A stretch of DNA of 64,000 nucleotides from CAWEWH01 sp963812775 (GTDB lineage: Bacteria > Pseudomonadota > Alphaproteobacteria > Rhizobiales > Beijerinckiaceae). Under the pieces are notes generated by a model. That model saw only the letters and a list, made by a program, of their open reading frames with translations. It was not told where the DNA came from and searched no databases. Where the stretch lies: assembly GCA_963812775.1 (NCBI GenBank), contig CAWEWH010000009.1, positions 434,001 through 498,000 of the forward strand. Reading direction: 5' to 3'. Of the stretch, positions 37,580 through 45,708 are shown one piece after another. Numbering within the stretch: position 1 is the first letter of the stretch; every line of letters begins with the position of its first letter. The translations under genes were made by a program, and so were the position numbers.

Positions 37580-38284
37580 GTGAACACGAACTCAGATCGA
37601 GGCAGTTACGGGCAATTCTGCCCGGTCGCCATGGCGGCGGAGGTCATCTGCTCGCGCTGGACGGCGCTGGTGCTGCGCGAAATGCTGTGTGGCTCGACCC
37701 GCTTCAATGACATCCGACGTGGCGTGCCGCGCATGTCGCCGACCTTGCTGTCGAGGCGCCTCAAGGAGCTCGAGGAGGCCGGCGTCATTGCCGCCGATCC
37801 GACCGGGCAGCCGGGCGTCTTCGACTACAAGCTCACCAAGGCCGGTGAGGACCTGCGGGACGTGGTCATGTCGCTCGGGGCGTGGGGTCAGCGCTGGGTG
37901 GAATCGTCGCTATCGCTGAAGAACCTGGATCCCTCGCTGCTGATGTGGGACATGCGCCGCAACCTCGACCCGACGCCGCTGCCGACCCGTCGATGCACGG
38001 TAAAGTTCGAATATCCGGAGCTCCGCGCCGCACACCAATTCTGGTGGCTGGTCATCGATGGCGGCAAGGTGGATCTGTGCAGTGTGGACCCCGGTTTCGA
38101 GGTCGATCTCGACGTGCGCAGCTCGCTCCGCAGCATGACGGCGGTTTGGATGGGCCTTTCGACGTTGAGAGCCGAGGTGGATGCCGGCCATATCGAGCTT
38201 ATCGGCGACAAGGCCATCGCCCGCTCGATGCACACCTGGCTGCGCCTCAGTCCGTTCGCGAAGGTCGAGCGCCAGGCAAGCTAA
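37580..38284 (+). CDS. HxlR-family transcriptional regulator with C-terminal SCP2-like domain
   Basis: A 234-residue protein. The N-terminal winged helix has CPVAMAAEVICSRWTALVLREM, STRFNDIRRGVPRMSPTLLS and the DNA-recognition stretch SRRLKELEEAGVIAADP. The C-terminal 110 residues (VKFEYPELRAAHQFWWLVIDG and LRSMTAVWMGLS) resemble sterol-carrier-type domains fused to HxlR regulators. Cys in FCPVAM is the redox-sensitive position seen in YodB/HypR. I start at GTG 37580, which follows GAAGGGCG; a TTG five codons earlier is also open. It is divergent from the flavoprotein gene. Confidence 0.88.
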   Translation: MNTNSDRGSYGQFCPVAMAAEVICSRWTALVLREMLCGSTRFNDIRRGVPRMSPTLLSRRLKELEEAGVIAADPTGQPGVFDYKLTKAGEDLRDVVMSLGAWGQRWVESSLSLKNLDPSLLMWDMRRNLDPTPLPTRRCTVKFEYPELRAAHQFWWLVIDGGKVDLCSVDPGFEVDLDVRSSLRSMTAVWMGLSTLRAEVDAGHIELIGDKAIARSMHTWLRLSPFAKVERQAS

Positions 38285-38407
38285 GCTGACGCGCCCATAC
38301 ATCATCCTGACAGGTCCTGACCCCCTGAAACGGCAGGAAGTGTTTGGAGCCACGGCCAAGGTCGCCGTCACGTTTGCCTTTTTGTTTTCGCGGGCCATAT
38401 TTCAGCG

Positions 38408-41101
38408 ATGCCCAAACCGCCGAAAGACCCGACGCGGGCGCCGCGCTCGAAAGCCGCCAAGCCCGAGCTGAAGCCGCTCGACCAGCATCTCGCCGAGCTG
38501 CTCAACCCCGCCCTCGTCAAGGGACGGGCGGCGCCGGGCACGGCCGCCAGCGATCGTCATGGCCTGGCGGAGAAACCGCAGGCCGACTTCGACGCGGGCG
38601 AGGCGGCCAAGGGCCGCCGCTGGGGCGAGGCCGACACCAGCCTGACGCGCGACGAGATCCTCAAGTCGGCGCCCCGCCGCGTGCGCGAGGGCAACGTGGC
38701 CGGCGCCGAGGACGCCACCATGGAGCTTCCCTCCACCGGCGTCTCGGCCACCGTCTCGGCGCTGTCGAAATTGCTGCTCGAAGGCAATCCGCTGCACAAG
38801 GACGGCAAGCCGTGGACGCCACACCGGCCGCCGCGACCGGAAAAATCCGAGGGCGGCATCGCCTTCAACCTCGTGTCGGACTACGAGCCGAAGGGCGACC
38901 AACCGCAGGCGATCGCCGAGCTGGTCGACGGCGTGCGGCGCCTCGAGCGCGACCAAGTGCTGCTCGGCGTCACCGGTTCCGGCAAGACCTTCACGGCCGC
39001 CCAGGTCATCGCCGCCACCCAGCGCCCGGCCCTGGTGCTTGCGCCCAACAAGACGCTCGCCGCGCAGCTCTATGGCGAGTTCAAGTCGTTCTTTCCTGAC
39101 AACGCCGTCGAGTATTTCGTCTCCTACTACGACTACTACCAGCCGGAAGCCTATGTGCCGCGCTCGGACACCTACATCGAGAAAGAATCATCGATCAACG
39201 AGCAGATCGACCGCATGCGCCATGCGGCGACGCGGGCGCTGATCGAGCGCGACGACGTGATCATCGTCGCCTCGGTTTCGTGCATCTACGGCATCGGCTC
39301 GGTCGAGACCTATACGGCCATGACCTTCTCGGTGAAGGTCGGCGAGCGCATCGAGCAGCGCCAGCTCATCGCCGACATGGTGGCCCTGCACTATCGCCGC
39401 ACCGCCGGCGACTTCACGCGCGGCACCTTCCGCGTGCGCGGCGACGTGATCGAGCTGTTCCCGGCCCACTATGAGGATCGCGCCTGGCGCATCGGCCTTT
39501 TCGGCGACGAGGTGGAGTCGATCGTCGAGTTCGATCCCCTCACCGGCCACAAGACCTCCGATCTGTCCTTCATCAAGGTCTATGCCAACTCACACTACGT
39601 GACGCCGAGGCCGACCTTGGCGCAGGCCATCAAGTCGATCAAGGAAGAGCTGAAGTGGCGGATCGAAGAGCTGATCCGCATGGGACGGCTGCTCGAAGCC
39701 CAGCGACTAGAGCAGCGCACCACCTTCGATCTCGAAATGCTGGAGGCCACCGGCGTCTGCGCCGGAATCGAGAACTATTCGCGCTATCTCACCGGCCGCC
39801 GGGCGGGCGAACCGCCGCCGACGCTGTTCGAATATCTGCCCGACAACGCCCTCGTCTTCGTGGACGAGAGCCACGTCACGGTGCCGCAGCTCGGCGGCAT
39901 GTATCGCGGCGACTTCCGCCGCAAGGCGACGCTGGCCGAATACGGCTTCCGCCTGCCGTCATGCATGGACAACCGGCCGCTGCGTTTCGAGGAGTGGGAC
40001 GCCATGCGGCCGCAAACCGTCAGTGTCTCGGCGACGCCCGGCGGCTGGGAAATGGAACAGTCGGGCGGCATCTTCGTCGAGCAGGTCATCCGCCCCACCG
40101 GGCTTATCGATCCGGTGGTCGAGGTGCGCCCCGCCCGTTCGCAGGTTGACGATCTTCTCGGCGAGGTCCGCGAGACGGCGCGCCGCGGCTATCGCACCCT
40201 CGTCACCGTGCTGACCAAGCGCATGGCCGAGGATCTCACCGAATATCTGCACGAGAACGGCGTGCGCGTGCGCTACATGCATTCCGATATCGAGACGCTG
40301 GAGCGCATCGAGATCATCCGCGATCTGCGGCTCGGCGCTTTCGACGTGCTGGTCGGCATCAACCTCCTGCGCGAGGGCCTCGACATTCCCGAATGCGCGC
40401 TCGTTGCCATCCTCGATGCCGACAAGGAAGGGTTTCTGCGTTCCGAGACGTCGCTGATCCAGACCATCGGGCGCGCCGCCCGCAACGTCGACGGGCGCGT
40501 CATCCTCTACGCCGACCACATGACAGGATCGCTGGAGCGCGCCATGGCCGAGACCGAGCGGCGGCGCGAGAAGCAAGTCGCCTGGAACAAGCAGAACGGC
40601 ATCACGCCGCAGTCGATTCGCAAGAACATCGCCGACATCCTGGAGAGCGTCTACGAGCGCGACCGCGTCACGGTCGATGCCGGTCTCGCCGAGGACGCGG
40701 CGCCCATCGGCCACAATCTCAAGGCGGTGGTGGCGGATCTCGAGAAGCGCATGCGCGCGGCCGCAGCCGATCTCGATTTCGAGACGGCGGCCCGCCTGCG
40801 CGACGAGATCAAGCGCCTACAGGCCACCGAGCTCGCGGTGGCCGACGATCCCCTCGCCCGCCAGGTCGACGTGGAGCAGAAGGCCGGCAGCTTCGAGGGC
40901 GCGCGCAAATATGGCGAGGCTGCCAATCTGCCGCCCGTTGCCGGCGGGCCGGACGCCGTCAAGACCCGCGCCCGCAAGCCGACCCTCGACGAGATGGGAC
41001 CGCACAATCGCGAGCTGCCGCTCGGCGCCGCCACGAGTTCCGCCCGTTCCACCGGTGGCTGGCCGGGCCAAAAGCCACGTCGCGGGCGGAAGCGACGGTA
41101 G
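38408..41101 (+). CDS. uvrB: Excinuclease ABC subunit UvrB
   Basis: An 897-residue nucleotide excision repair helicase that loads on damaged DNA with UvrA and recruits UvrC. The UvrB core starts near residue 150 (FNLVSDYEPKGDQPQAIAEL), after a long N-terminal extension of low complexity seen in alphaproteobacteria. Walker A is GVTGSGKTFTAA (residues 187-198). The beta-hairpin carries EYFVSYYDYYQPEAYVPRSD, the DEAD-like box is VFVDESHVT, and RRGYRTLVTVLTKRMAEDL with LREGLDIPE marks the C-terminal RecA domain. The UVR domain is at LEKRMRAAAADLDFETAARL. The basic tail is typical. Confidence 0.97.
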   Translation: MPKPPKDPTRAPRSKAAKPELKPLDQHLAELLNPALVKGRAAPGTAASDRHGLAEKPQADFDAGEAAKGRRWGEADTSLTRDEILKSAPRRVREGNVAGAEDATMELPSTGVSATVSALSKLLLEGNPLHKDGKPWTPHRPPRPEKSEGGIAFNLVSDYEPKGDQPQAIAELVDGVRRLERDQVLLGVTGSGKTFTAAQVIAATQRPALVLAPNKTLAAQLYGEFKSFFPDNAVEYFVSYYDYYQPEAYVPRSDTYIEKESSINEQIDRMRHAATRALIERDDVIIVASVSCIYGIGSVETYTAMTFSVKVGERIEQRQLIADMVALHYRRTAGDFTRGTFRVRGDVIELFPAHYEDRAWRIGLFGDEVESIVEFDPLTGHKTSDLSFIKVYANSHYVTPRPTLAQAIKSIKEELKWRIEELIRMGRLLEAQRLEQRTTFDLEMLEATGVCAGIENYSRYLTGRRAGEPPPTLFEYLPDNALVFVDESHVTVPQLGGMYRGDFRRKATLAEYGFRLPSCMDNRPLRFEEWDAMRPQTVSVSATPGGWEMEQSGGIFVEQVIRPTGLIDPVVEVRPARSQVDDLLGEVRETARRGYRTLVTVLTKRMAEDLTEYLHENGVRVRYMHSDIETLERIEIIRDLRLGAFDVLVGINLLREGLDIPECALVAILDADKEGFLRSETSLIQTIGRAARNVDGRVILYADHMTGSLERAMAETERRREKQVAWNKQNGITPQSIRKNIADILESVYERDRVTVDAGLAEDAAPIGHNLKAVVADLEKRMRAAAADLDFETAARLRDEIKRLQATELAVADDPLARQVDVEQKAGSFEGARKYGEAANLPPVAGGPDAVKTRARKPTLDEMGPHNRELPLGAATSSARSTGGWPGQKPRRGRKRR

Positions 41102-41202
41102 CTAAGAAATTCATGACGCTGGCGTCATCTTTAGCTTTCCAGCCGCCATGAAGCTCGCTATTTTCGCAAGACTAGGCCTCGGTGCGGCCGGGAGGATGCC
41201 TC

Positions 41203-41415
41203 ATGGCGACGAAGACGTTGCGCGTGAAAGTCGACCGCGAACGCTGCCAGGGACATGCGCGCTGCTACGCCATCGCGCCGGAGCTGTTCGATCTCGATGA
41301 GCTCGGCAACGCGATTGAGCGCGGCGACGGCAAGGTGCCGGACGCCCTCGAGGCCAAGGCGCACCTCGCCAAGACCAACTGTCCCGAGTTCGCCATCGAG
41401 ATCATCGAGGAATGA
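41203..41415 (+). CDS. Small ferredoxin, P450 partner type (3Fe-4S)
   Basis: A 70-residue ferredoxin. The ligands CQGHARC and NCPEF show three cysteines with His in the place of the usual second one, which is the P450-associated 3Fe-4S pattern. It would pass electrons to the P450 encoded 10 bp downstream. The start is ATG 41203 (MATKTLRVKVDRERC), with GGGAGG seven bases upstream; a longer frame starts at 41182. No ferredoxin reductase gene is in the window. Confidence 0.88.
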   Translation: MATKTLRVKVDRERCQGHARCYAIAPELFDLDELGNAIERGDGKVPDALEAKAHLAKTNCPEFAIEIIEE

Positions 41416-41425
41416 CGAGGACCCC

Positions 41426-42610
41426 ATGAACACCCGCCCGCCCGTTTCGGACTGGACCAGCGATTTCGACCATCTCCATCCCGCCTGGATCGAGGACCCT
41501 TTCCCGATCTGGGAGGAGCTGCGCCAGAAATGTCCGGTCGCCCATACCGACCGGTTCCGTGGCGTCTACTTCCCCTCGCGTTACGACGATGTGCGCGCTA
41601 TCGCCATGGACACTGAGCACTTCTCATCGCGGCGCATCATCGTGCGCGAGGAGCCGCCGCCGAAGGGCATCCCGGCCCCGCCCATCACCTCCGATCCGCC
41701 CTATCACAAGTCCGCCAAGCAGGTTCTGCTGCCGCCCTTCACGCCGGCCGCCGTGGCGCGCCACGAGGCACGCACCCGTGGCATCTGCCGCGAGCTCATC
41801 GCCAAGTTCGACGCCAAGGGTTGCGACGGCGCCGTGCAATATGCGCAGGAGATCCCGCCCCGCGTCATCGCCCACATGCTGGGCATCCCCGAGGACGACG
41901 GCGATCTGTTCCGCAAATGGATCTACGAGGTGCTGGAGCTCGGCATCACCGAAATCCAGGCGGTGATCCGCGCCAGCGGCGAGATGCAGGCTTATTTCTT
42001 GCAGGAGATCGCCAAGCGGCGCGACAAGCCGACCGACGACCTGATCTCCTATTTGATGAGTGCCAAGAGCGACGGCCAGCCGCTGACGGAAGACCACGTC
42101 ATCGGCTCTTTGCGCCTCTTGCTCATCGCCGGCATCGACACCACCTGGAGCGCCATCGGCTCGTGCCTGTGGCACCTCGCCAAGGTGCCGACGGATCGCG
42201 AGCGGCTTATCAACGAACCCCAGCTCGTGGACACGGCAGTCGAGGAATTCCTGCGCGCCTATGCGCCGGTCACCATGGCGCGCGAGGTGGTCAAGGAGAC
42301 GGCCATCAACGGCTGTCCGATGAAGGAGGGCCAGATGGTGCTCCTGTCGTTCCCGGCCGCCAATCGCGACCCGAGCATTTTTCCCGATGCCGAAAAGGTG
42401 ATCCTCGATCGCCAGCAGAACCGCCACGCCGCCTTCGGGCTCGGCATCCATCGCTGCGTCGGCTCAAACCTGGCGCGCATGGAGATGAAGGTGGCGCTCG
42501 AGGAGTTCCTCAAGGCAAAGCCGGTGTTCCGCCTCGATGCGTCGCAGCCGATGAAATGGTCGGAAGGCACGGTGCGCGGTCCGCGGCGGCTGCCGCTCCT
42601 GTTCGGGTAA
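41426..42610 (+). CDS. Cytochrome P450
   Basis: A 394-residue soluble P450. The I-helix oxygen motif is LLIAGIDTTWSAIGS, ExxR is in EEFLRAYAPVTMAREV, and the heme-binding loop FGLGIHRCVGSNLARME carries the axial Cys344. It is a class I bacterial P450, with ferredoxin directly upstream. Neighbouring landmarks such as SDPPYHKSAKQVLLPPFTP are typical of CYP families that act on small terpenoid- or aromatic-like compounds, but no substrate can be assigned. ATG 41426 follows GACGAGGACCCC. The gene overlaps none of the neighbours. Confidence 0.92.
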   Translation: MNTRPPVSDWTSDFDHLHPAWIEDPFPIWEELRQKCPVAHTDRFRGVYFPSRYDDVRAIAMDTEHFSSRRIIVREEPPPKGIPAPPITSDPPYHKSAKQVLLPPFTPAAVARHEARTRGICRELIAKFDAKGCDGAVQYAQEIPPRVIAHMLGIPEDDGDLFRKWIYEVLELGITEIQAVIRASGEMQAYFLQEIAKRRDKPTDDLISYLMSAKSDGQPLTEDHVIGSLRLLLIAGIDTTWSAIGSCLWHLAKVPTDRERLINEPQLVDTAVEEFLRAYAPVTMAREVVKETAINGCPMKEGQMVLLSFPAANRDPSIFPDAEKVILDRQQNRHAAFGLGIHRCVGSNLARMEMKVALEEFLKAKPVFRLDASQPMKWSEGTVRGPRRLPLLFG

Positions 42611-42731
42611 GCCGGCCTGTCATTTCCGGGCGAACGCGCGAGGGAAAAGAACGTCGAGCCTGACGCGTGACCCGATGCAGCGAGGTACCCCTTCCCGCCA
42701 CGCGGTGCATGGCGCGCCGGGAACCGCCTGC

Positions 42732-42827
42732 CTACTCGGCGTGCGCGGTCTCGCCGTCCCGTCCGGCGCGCGAGGTGGCGCCGAGGGCGGTGAGCACGAT
42801 CAACACAATGAGGACGATGAAGCGCAT
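42732..42827 (-). CDS. Tiny membrane peptide (31 residues)
   Basis: It reads MRFIVLIVLIVLTALGATS followed by a polar tail ending HAE. The whole N-terminus is a single hydrophobic segment. ATG 42827 has AGGAG eight bases upstream. The pattern resembles small stress or leader peptides of membrane origin, but no family is known to me. Confidence 0.4.
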   Translation of the reverse strand: MRFIVLIVLIVLTALGATSRAGRDGETAHAE

Positions 42828-43112
42828 CGACACGACTCCTGCTTGGCCTGAGGATTAACCAAGCCGGGCAAACCGGCCGTGCGCGGGAGCACGGGGGCAT
42901 TGCACAATGCAGGAAGAATCGGCGTCCGCATCGCTCGGTCTTGCCTTCGCTGTGCTCTGCAGCACATCGGCGCTGGCTGCACCGCGCCCCTAGCCGACGA
43001 GGAGGACAAGGAACGCAGCTGGACCATCAAGGTCAGGCGAAGCGGCACCCTGCTCATTTCTCGGCTCGCGACCAAGGTGGAGAAGGAAACGAGCGACGCA
43101 CCAGACGCGACG

Positions 43113-43146
43113 AAAGAAAAACGGCCGGAGGAAAACCTCCGGCCGC
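43113..43146 (-). terminator. Intrinsic terminator after the Tim44-like gene
   Basis: On the minus strand a 10-bp perfect stem CGGCCGGAGG/CCTCCGGCCG with loop TTTT is followed by TTTTTCTTTC. It ends 20 bases past the Tim44-like stop. Confidence 0.85.
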
Positions 43147-43165
43147 TTCAAACTAGCAACGCCGC

Positions 43166-44119
43166 TCAGGCCTGCTGAATGGCCGACAGCTTCCAGCCGT
43201 CGCCGCGCTCGCGCCGGAAGGTCCACACTTCGGTGATCGTCATCGGCGTGGTCGAACCGTCGACGATGCGTCCCGTGGCCCGCTCCTTGGTCACGTCGAC
43301 GAGCGAGAAGCGCATGCCGACGGTGGCGTATTCGCTGTCGCCCTCGCGCCAGGCTTCCGACAGGTCGCCGTCGAGGAACTTCACGTCCGACACCTCGTTG
43401 ACGAGGCCCTTGCGCTGATTCTCGGAGATGTCCTCTTCGATATAGGAAGCCATCTCGGGCGTGGTGACGCGCCGAATGGTGCCCACGTCCTCGCGGCTCG
43501 ACGCCGTTTGCAGGTCGGCGAGAAGCTGCTCGAACTCTTGGTAGTCGCGCTGCTCGATGGTGACCGCGTCGCTGGGCGCGGCACCGAAGCCGCCGGCGCC
43601 CATGCCGCCGAGGCCGCGCCGCTGCCCGTCATCGATGGGCGAGCGGGCCATCCGGCCCGCATAGGCTGGCTGTTGCGCCTGCGAGCGGCGGCGGAAGAAC
43701 TGCACCACGAAGTAGATCACGCCGGCGATCAGGCCCACCTGCAGCAAGAGGCCGAGAATGGAGCCGAGGCCCGACAGGCCGCTCAAGAAGCCGCCGCCCA
43801 TCAGCATGCCGATGAGGCCGGCGCCAAGCAGACCGGCGAACAGTCCGCCCGCGAAGCCGCCGAAGCGCGAGCCGGTGCTTGCGGCGCCCGCAGTCGGGGC
43901 CGCCTGCCGCTGAACCTGGCTCGGCTGCGCCACGCTGCGGTTGATGTTCTGCGAGTTCGGCGCGACGTTGGTGCTGGATGGCGGCTGGAACGTACGATCG
44001 CCGCGGCTGCCGGAGCTGCGTCCGCCACCGACGCGCGCATCCGCGACGCTCACGGCGAAAGCCAGCGCCGCGATCGTTGCGAGGGCCAAACCGCCGCTGC
44101 GCGAAAGAAACATCCTCAT
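43166..44119 (-). CDS. Tim44-like domain protein
   Basis: A 317-residue protein with a hydrophobic leader (MRMFLSRSGGLALATIAALA), a Gly/Ser/Gln-rich linker, a glycine-rich transmembrane stretch (GGLFAGLLGAGLIGMLMGGG and GSILGLLLQVGLIAGVIYFV), then a soluble C-terminal domain. The Tim44-type domain carries the pattern around SREDVGTIRRVTTPEMASYI and WREGDSEYATVGMRFS. In alphaproteobacteria these are thought to relate to membrane-associated assembly or export, as their mitochondrial counterpart recruits Hsp70, but the bacterial role is unsettled. ATG 44119 has AGGGGAA upstream, preferred to the longer frame. Confidence 0.85.
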   Translation of the reverse strand: MRMFLSRSGGLALATIAALAFAVSVADARVGGGRSSGSRGDRTFQPPSSTNVAPNSQNINRSVAQPSQVQRQAAPTAGAASTGSRFGGFAGGLFAGLLGAGLIGMLMGGGFLSGLSGLGSILGLLLQVGLIAGVIYFVVQFFRRRSQAQQPAYAGRMARSPIDDGQRRGLGGMGAGGFGAAPSDAVTIEQRDYQEFEQLLADLQTASSREDVGTIRRVTTPEMASYIEEDISENQRKGLVNEVSDVKFLDGDLSEAWREGDSEYATVGMRFSLVDVTKERATGRIVDGSTTPMTITEVWTFRRERGDGWKLSAIQQA

Positions 44120-44186
44120 GGTCGATTCCCCTGTGGGGCCTGCTGCCCCGTTACGCGAGACTATATGGGAACTGTTGCAATTCAGC

Positions 44187-44226
44187 AAAAGGGGCCCCGC
44201 CGCAAGGCGGGCAGCCGAGGCCCCTT
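44187..44226 (-). terminator. Intrinsic terminator after the H1-like gene
   Basis: On the minus strand arms AAGGGGCC/GGCCCCTT enclose an inner hairpin (CCCGCC, loop TTGC, GGCGGG), followed by TTTTG. It lies 67 bases past the stop of the histone-like gene and overlaps the control region of the Tim44-like gene. Confidence 0.7.
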
Positions 44227-44292
44227 CTCGCGTCAGACCGCCGAAACCGGCCGGCTAACCCCCCTTTGCGCTTAGCCGAGGCTAGAACAGGC

Positions 44293-44904
44293 TCAACGGC
44301 GCCCCCGCGGCGATTTCCGGGCCCCCGCGCGGCGCGCGCTGCTGCGGCGCGCCGTCGAGCGGGCCGTTTTGCGCTTGGCCACGCGTTTGACGGCCTTGGC
44401 CTTCGAGGCCTTTGGCCGCGCCGTCTTCTTGGCCGTACGTCCTGCCGGCTTCTTCTTGCCCCGCGTCACCTTGCGGACCGATTTGCGGGCCGTGCCGCGC
44501 GAGCTTGCGCGGGACGTGGCAGCCTTCCTGCGCCGTGGCGTGGCTCGGCGCGCCGCCGCCGTTGCGCTTTTGCGTCCGGCTGCCGCGCGTCCCGAACGGC
44601 GCGAGCTGGTCCGCCGGGCCGCCCCCTTGGCGAGCGTCTGCTCCTGGGCGGCCTCGCCTTCGGTCTCCGCCTCGGCGGTCTCGCCGGCGGCTTCCCGCTC
44701 CTTCGTCTCGGCCAGATTCTCGGCATTGTCTTCGGGCGTCTCACGGTCGCTGGCGCCCGCTTCCTTCAGCGCGATCGCCACCGCCTGCTCGCGGCTTTCC
44801 ACCGGCGCGCCGGTGCCCGACCTCAGCTCGCCCTCCTTGAATTCATGCATGACGCGCTCGATCGTCGCGCTCTGCTCAGGCGTTAGTGGTGGCTTGCCGT
44901 TCAT
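44293..44904 (-). CDS. DUF6496 protein with histone-H1-like basic tail
   Basis: A 203-residue protein. The N-terminal third has VMHEFKEGELRSGTGAPVES then REQAVAIALKEAG, the DUF6496 motif. After an acidic middle (RETPEDNAENLAETKEREAA) the C-terminal 110 residues are rich in Arg, Lys, Ala and Ser (KKTARPKASKAKAVKRVAKR), like histone H1 or AlgP tails, and should bind DNA. The start is ATG 44904 (MNGKPPLTPEQSAT) with GGGGAG upstream; the frame above it is not supported. A nucleoid-associated role is inference. Confidence 0.85.
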   Translation of the reverse strand: MNGKPPLTPEQSATIERVMHEFKEGELRSGTGAPVESREQAVAIALKEAGASDRETPEDNAENLAETKEREAAGETAEAETEGEAAQEQTLAKGAARRTSSRRSGRAAAGRKSATAAARRATPRRRKAATSRASSRGTARKSVRKVTRGKKKPAGRTAKKTARPKASKAKAVKRVAKRKTARSTARRSSARRAGARKSPRGRR

Positions 44905-45153
44905 GTCGCATCTCCCCGTCCTTTGATTGAGGGCGCGCCGCGCGGCAGCGATCGCCGCGCAGAAACTCGCGAGGCTTCGTTCCCGCCTCCGAAAGGCGCG
45001 TCCCAAACACGGCGGCGATCATGCGCAGGGAGTGGCAGCCAAATCAACGCGACGCCAGGAAGCAGCGCTTCAAACTCGACAAGCGATGCACGGCCGCCAC
45101 GTCCGCGCTGGCTTCCGAAGGCAAGTTGTCGGTCACGGTACGCCAAAAGCAAC

Positions 45154-45176
45154 GCCGCCGGATGGGGTCCGGCGGC
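45154..45176. terminator. Symmetric hairpin past a small membrane gene
   Basis: A 9-bp stem GCCGCCGGA/TCCGGCGGC with loop TGGGG. It lies downstream of the 33-residue membrane peptide on the minus strand; a short T-run (GTTGCTTTT) follows on that strand. It may terminate from one side. Confidence 0.4.
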
Positions 45177-45224
45177 GGCAAATCTGTTTCTGCTTTTTGT
45201 CGTGGGAAATACGCCCCGTAGCGT

Positions 45225-45326
45225 TCAGAAGGCTCCTATCACGATAGCGCCGATCAGCAGGAAGGCGGCGCCCATCGCCAGCACGTTCAGATTTTGCAGA
45301 ACGGCGAGCTTCAGCGTCAGGCCCAT
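45225..45326 (-). CDS. Tiny membrane protein (33 residues)
   Basis: It starts MGLTLKLAVLQNLNVLAMGA and ends with a hydrophobic LLIGAIVIGAF stretch. There is one transmembrane segment. ATG 45326 has CGGAGG six bases upstream, a strong ribosome site. It is too short for ordinary ORF callers and is a convincing example of the small membrane proteins common in this order. Function unknown. Confidence 0.6.
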   Translation of the reverse strand: MGLTLKLAVLQNLNVLAMGAAFLLIGAIVIGAF

Positions 45327-45708
45327 CGGTGACCTCCGTCCTCAAGACCTGCAAGGAGACTAGCAGCAGAACAGCCAAGCTCAAAGGTGGTTGCTATATG
45401 CGCTGCATCATCGTCCAGTTCATGTCGGTTAATCATCGGTTAAATCGTTGACAACCATTGCGTAGTTTCCACCGCACAGCTTCCCCAACACTTGCAATGC
45501 AAAGAATTGTTCCCGTGTTTCCGCCGCAAATTTTCCGCAAATGCTTGCGGTGCTGGCGGCACGTGAGTCCCGATGACGTGCTCGGCGTTGCGTTGCAAGC
45601 CGACGCCAACGCGGGTCGTTAACCGTGACCCCGGCAGCGCCCGCATCGTTGATCAATCGTTAGGAAAGAACCTCGCATTGTCCGCGTCTCGCGCGCGGAG
45701 TTTTGCGT
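45327..45708. other. AT-richer intergenic region with direct repeats
   Basis: This 382-bp gap lies between the 33-residue ORF and the extensin-like gene. It contains TCGGTTAA twice (45425-45432 and 45436-45443), 11 bp start to start, and a TTGACA at 45448-45453 without a clear -10. CCGCAAA also repeats near 45533. It is likely regulatory for the extensin-like gene or its neighbour; I see no gene in it. Confidence 0.45.

Larger units (their letters stand above)
42611..43165. other. Gap with one small ORF and one terminator
   Basis: The 555 bp after the P450 holds a 31-codon minus-strand ORF (42732-42827) and the terminator of the Tim44-like gene (43113-43146). A broken plus-strand frame (42907-43178) resembles a signal peptide (LGLAFAVLCSTSALAA) followed, in another frame, by ADEEDKERSWTIKVRRSG. 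I treat that frame as a possible frameshifted small secreted protein. Confidence 0.4.

Noticed and set aside
42907..43178. A secreted protein after the P450 (MQEESASASLGLAFAVLCS and on)
   Set aside because: It needs a frame change, its 3' end is the terminator hairpin of the opposite gene, and no homology is recognised. Kept only as a remark.
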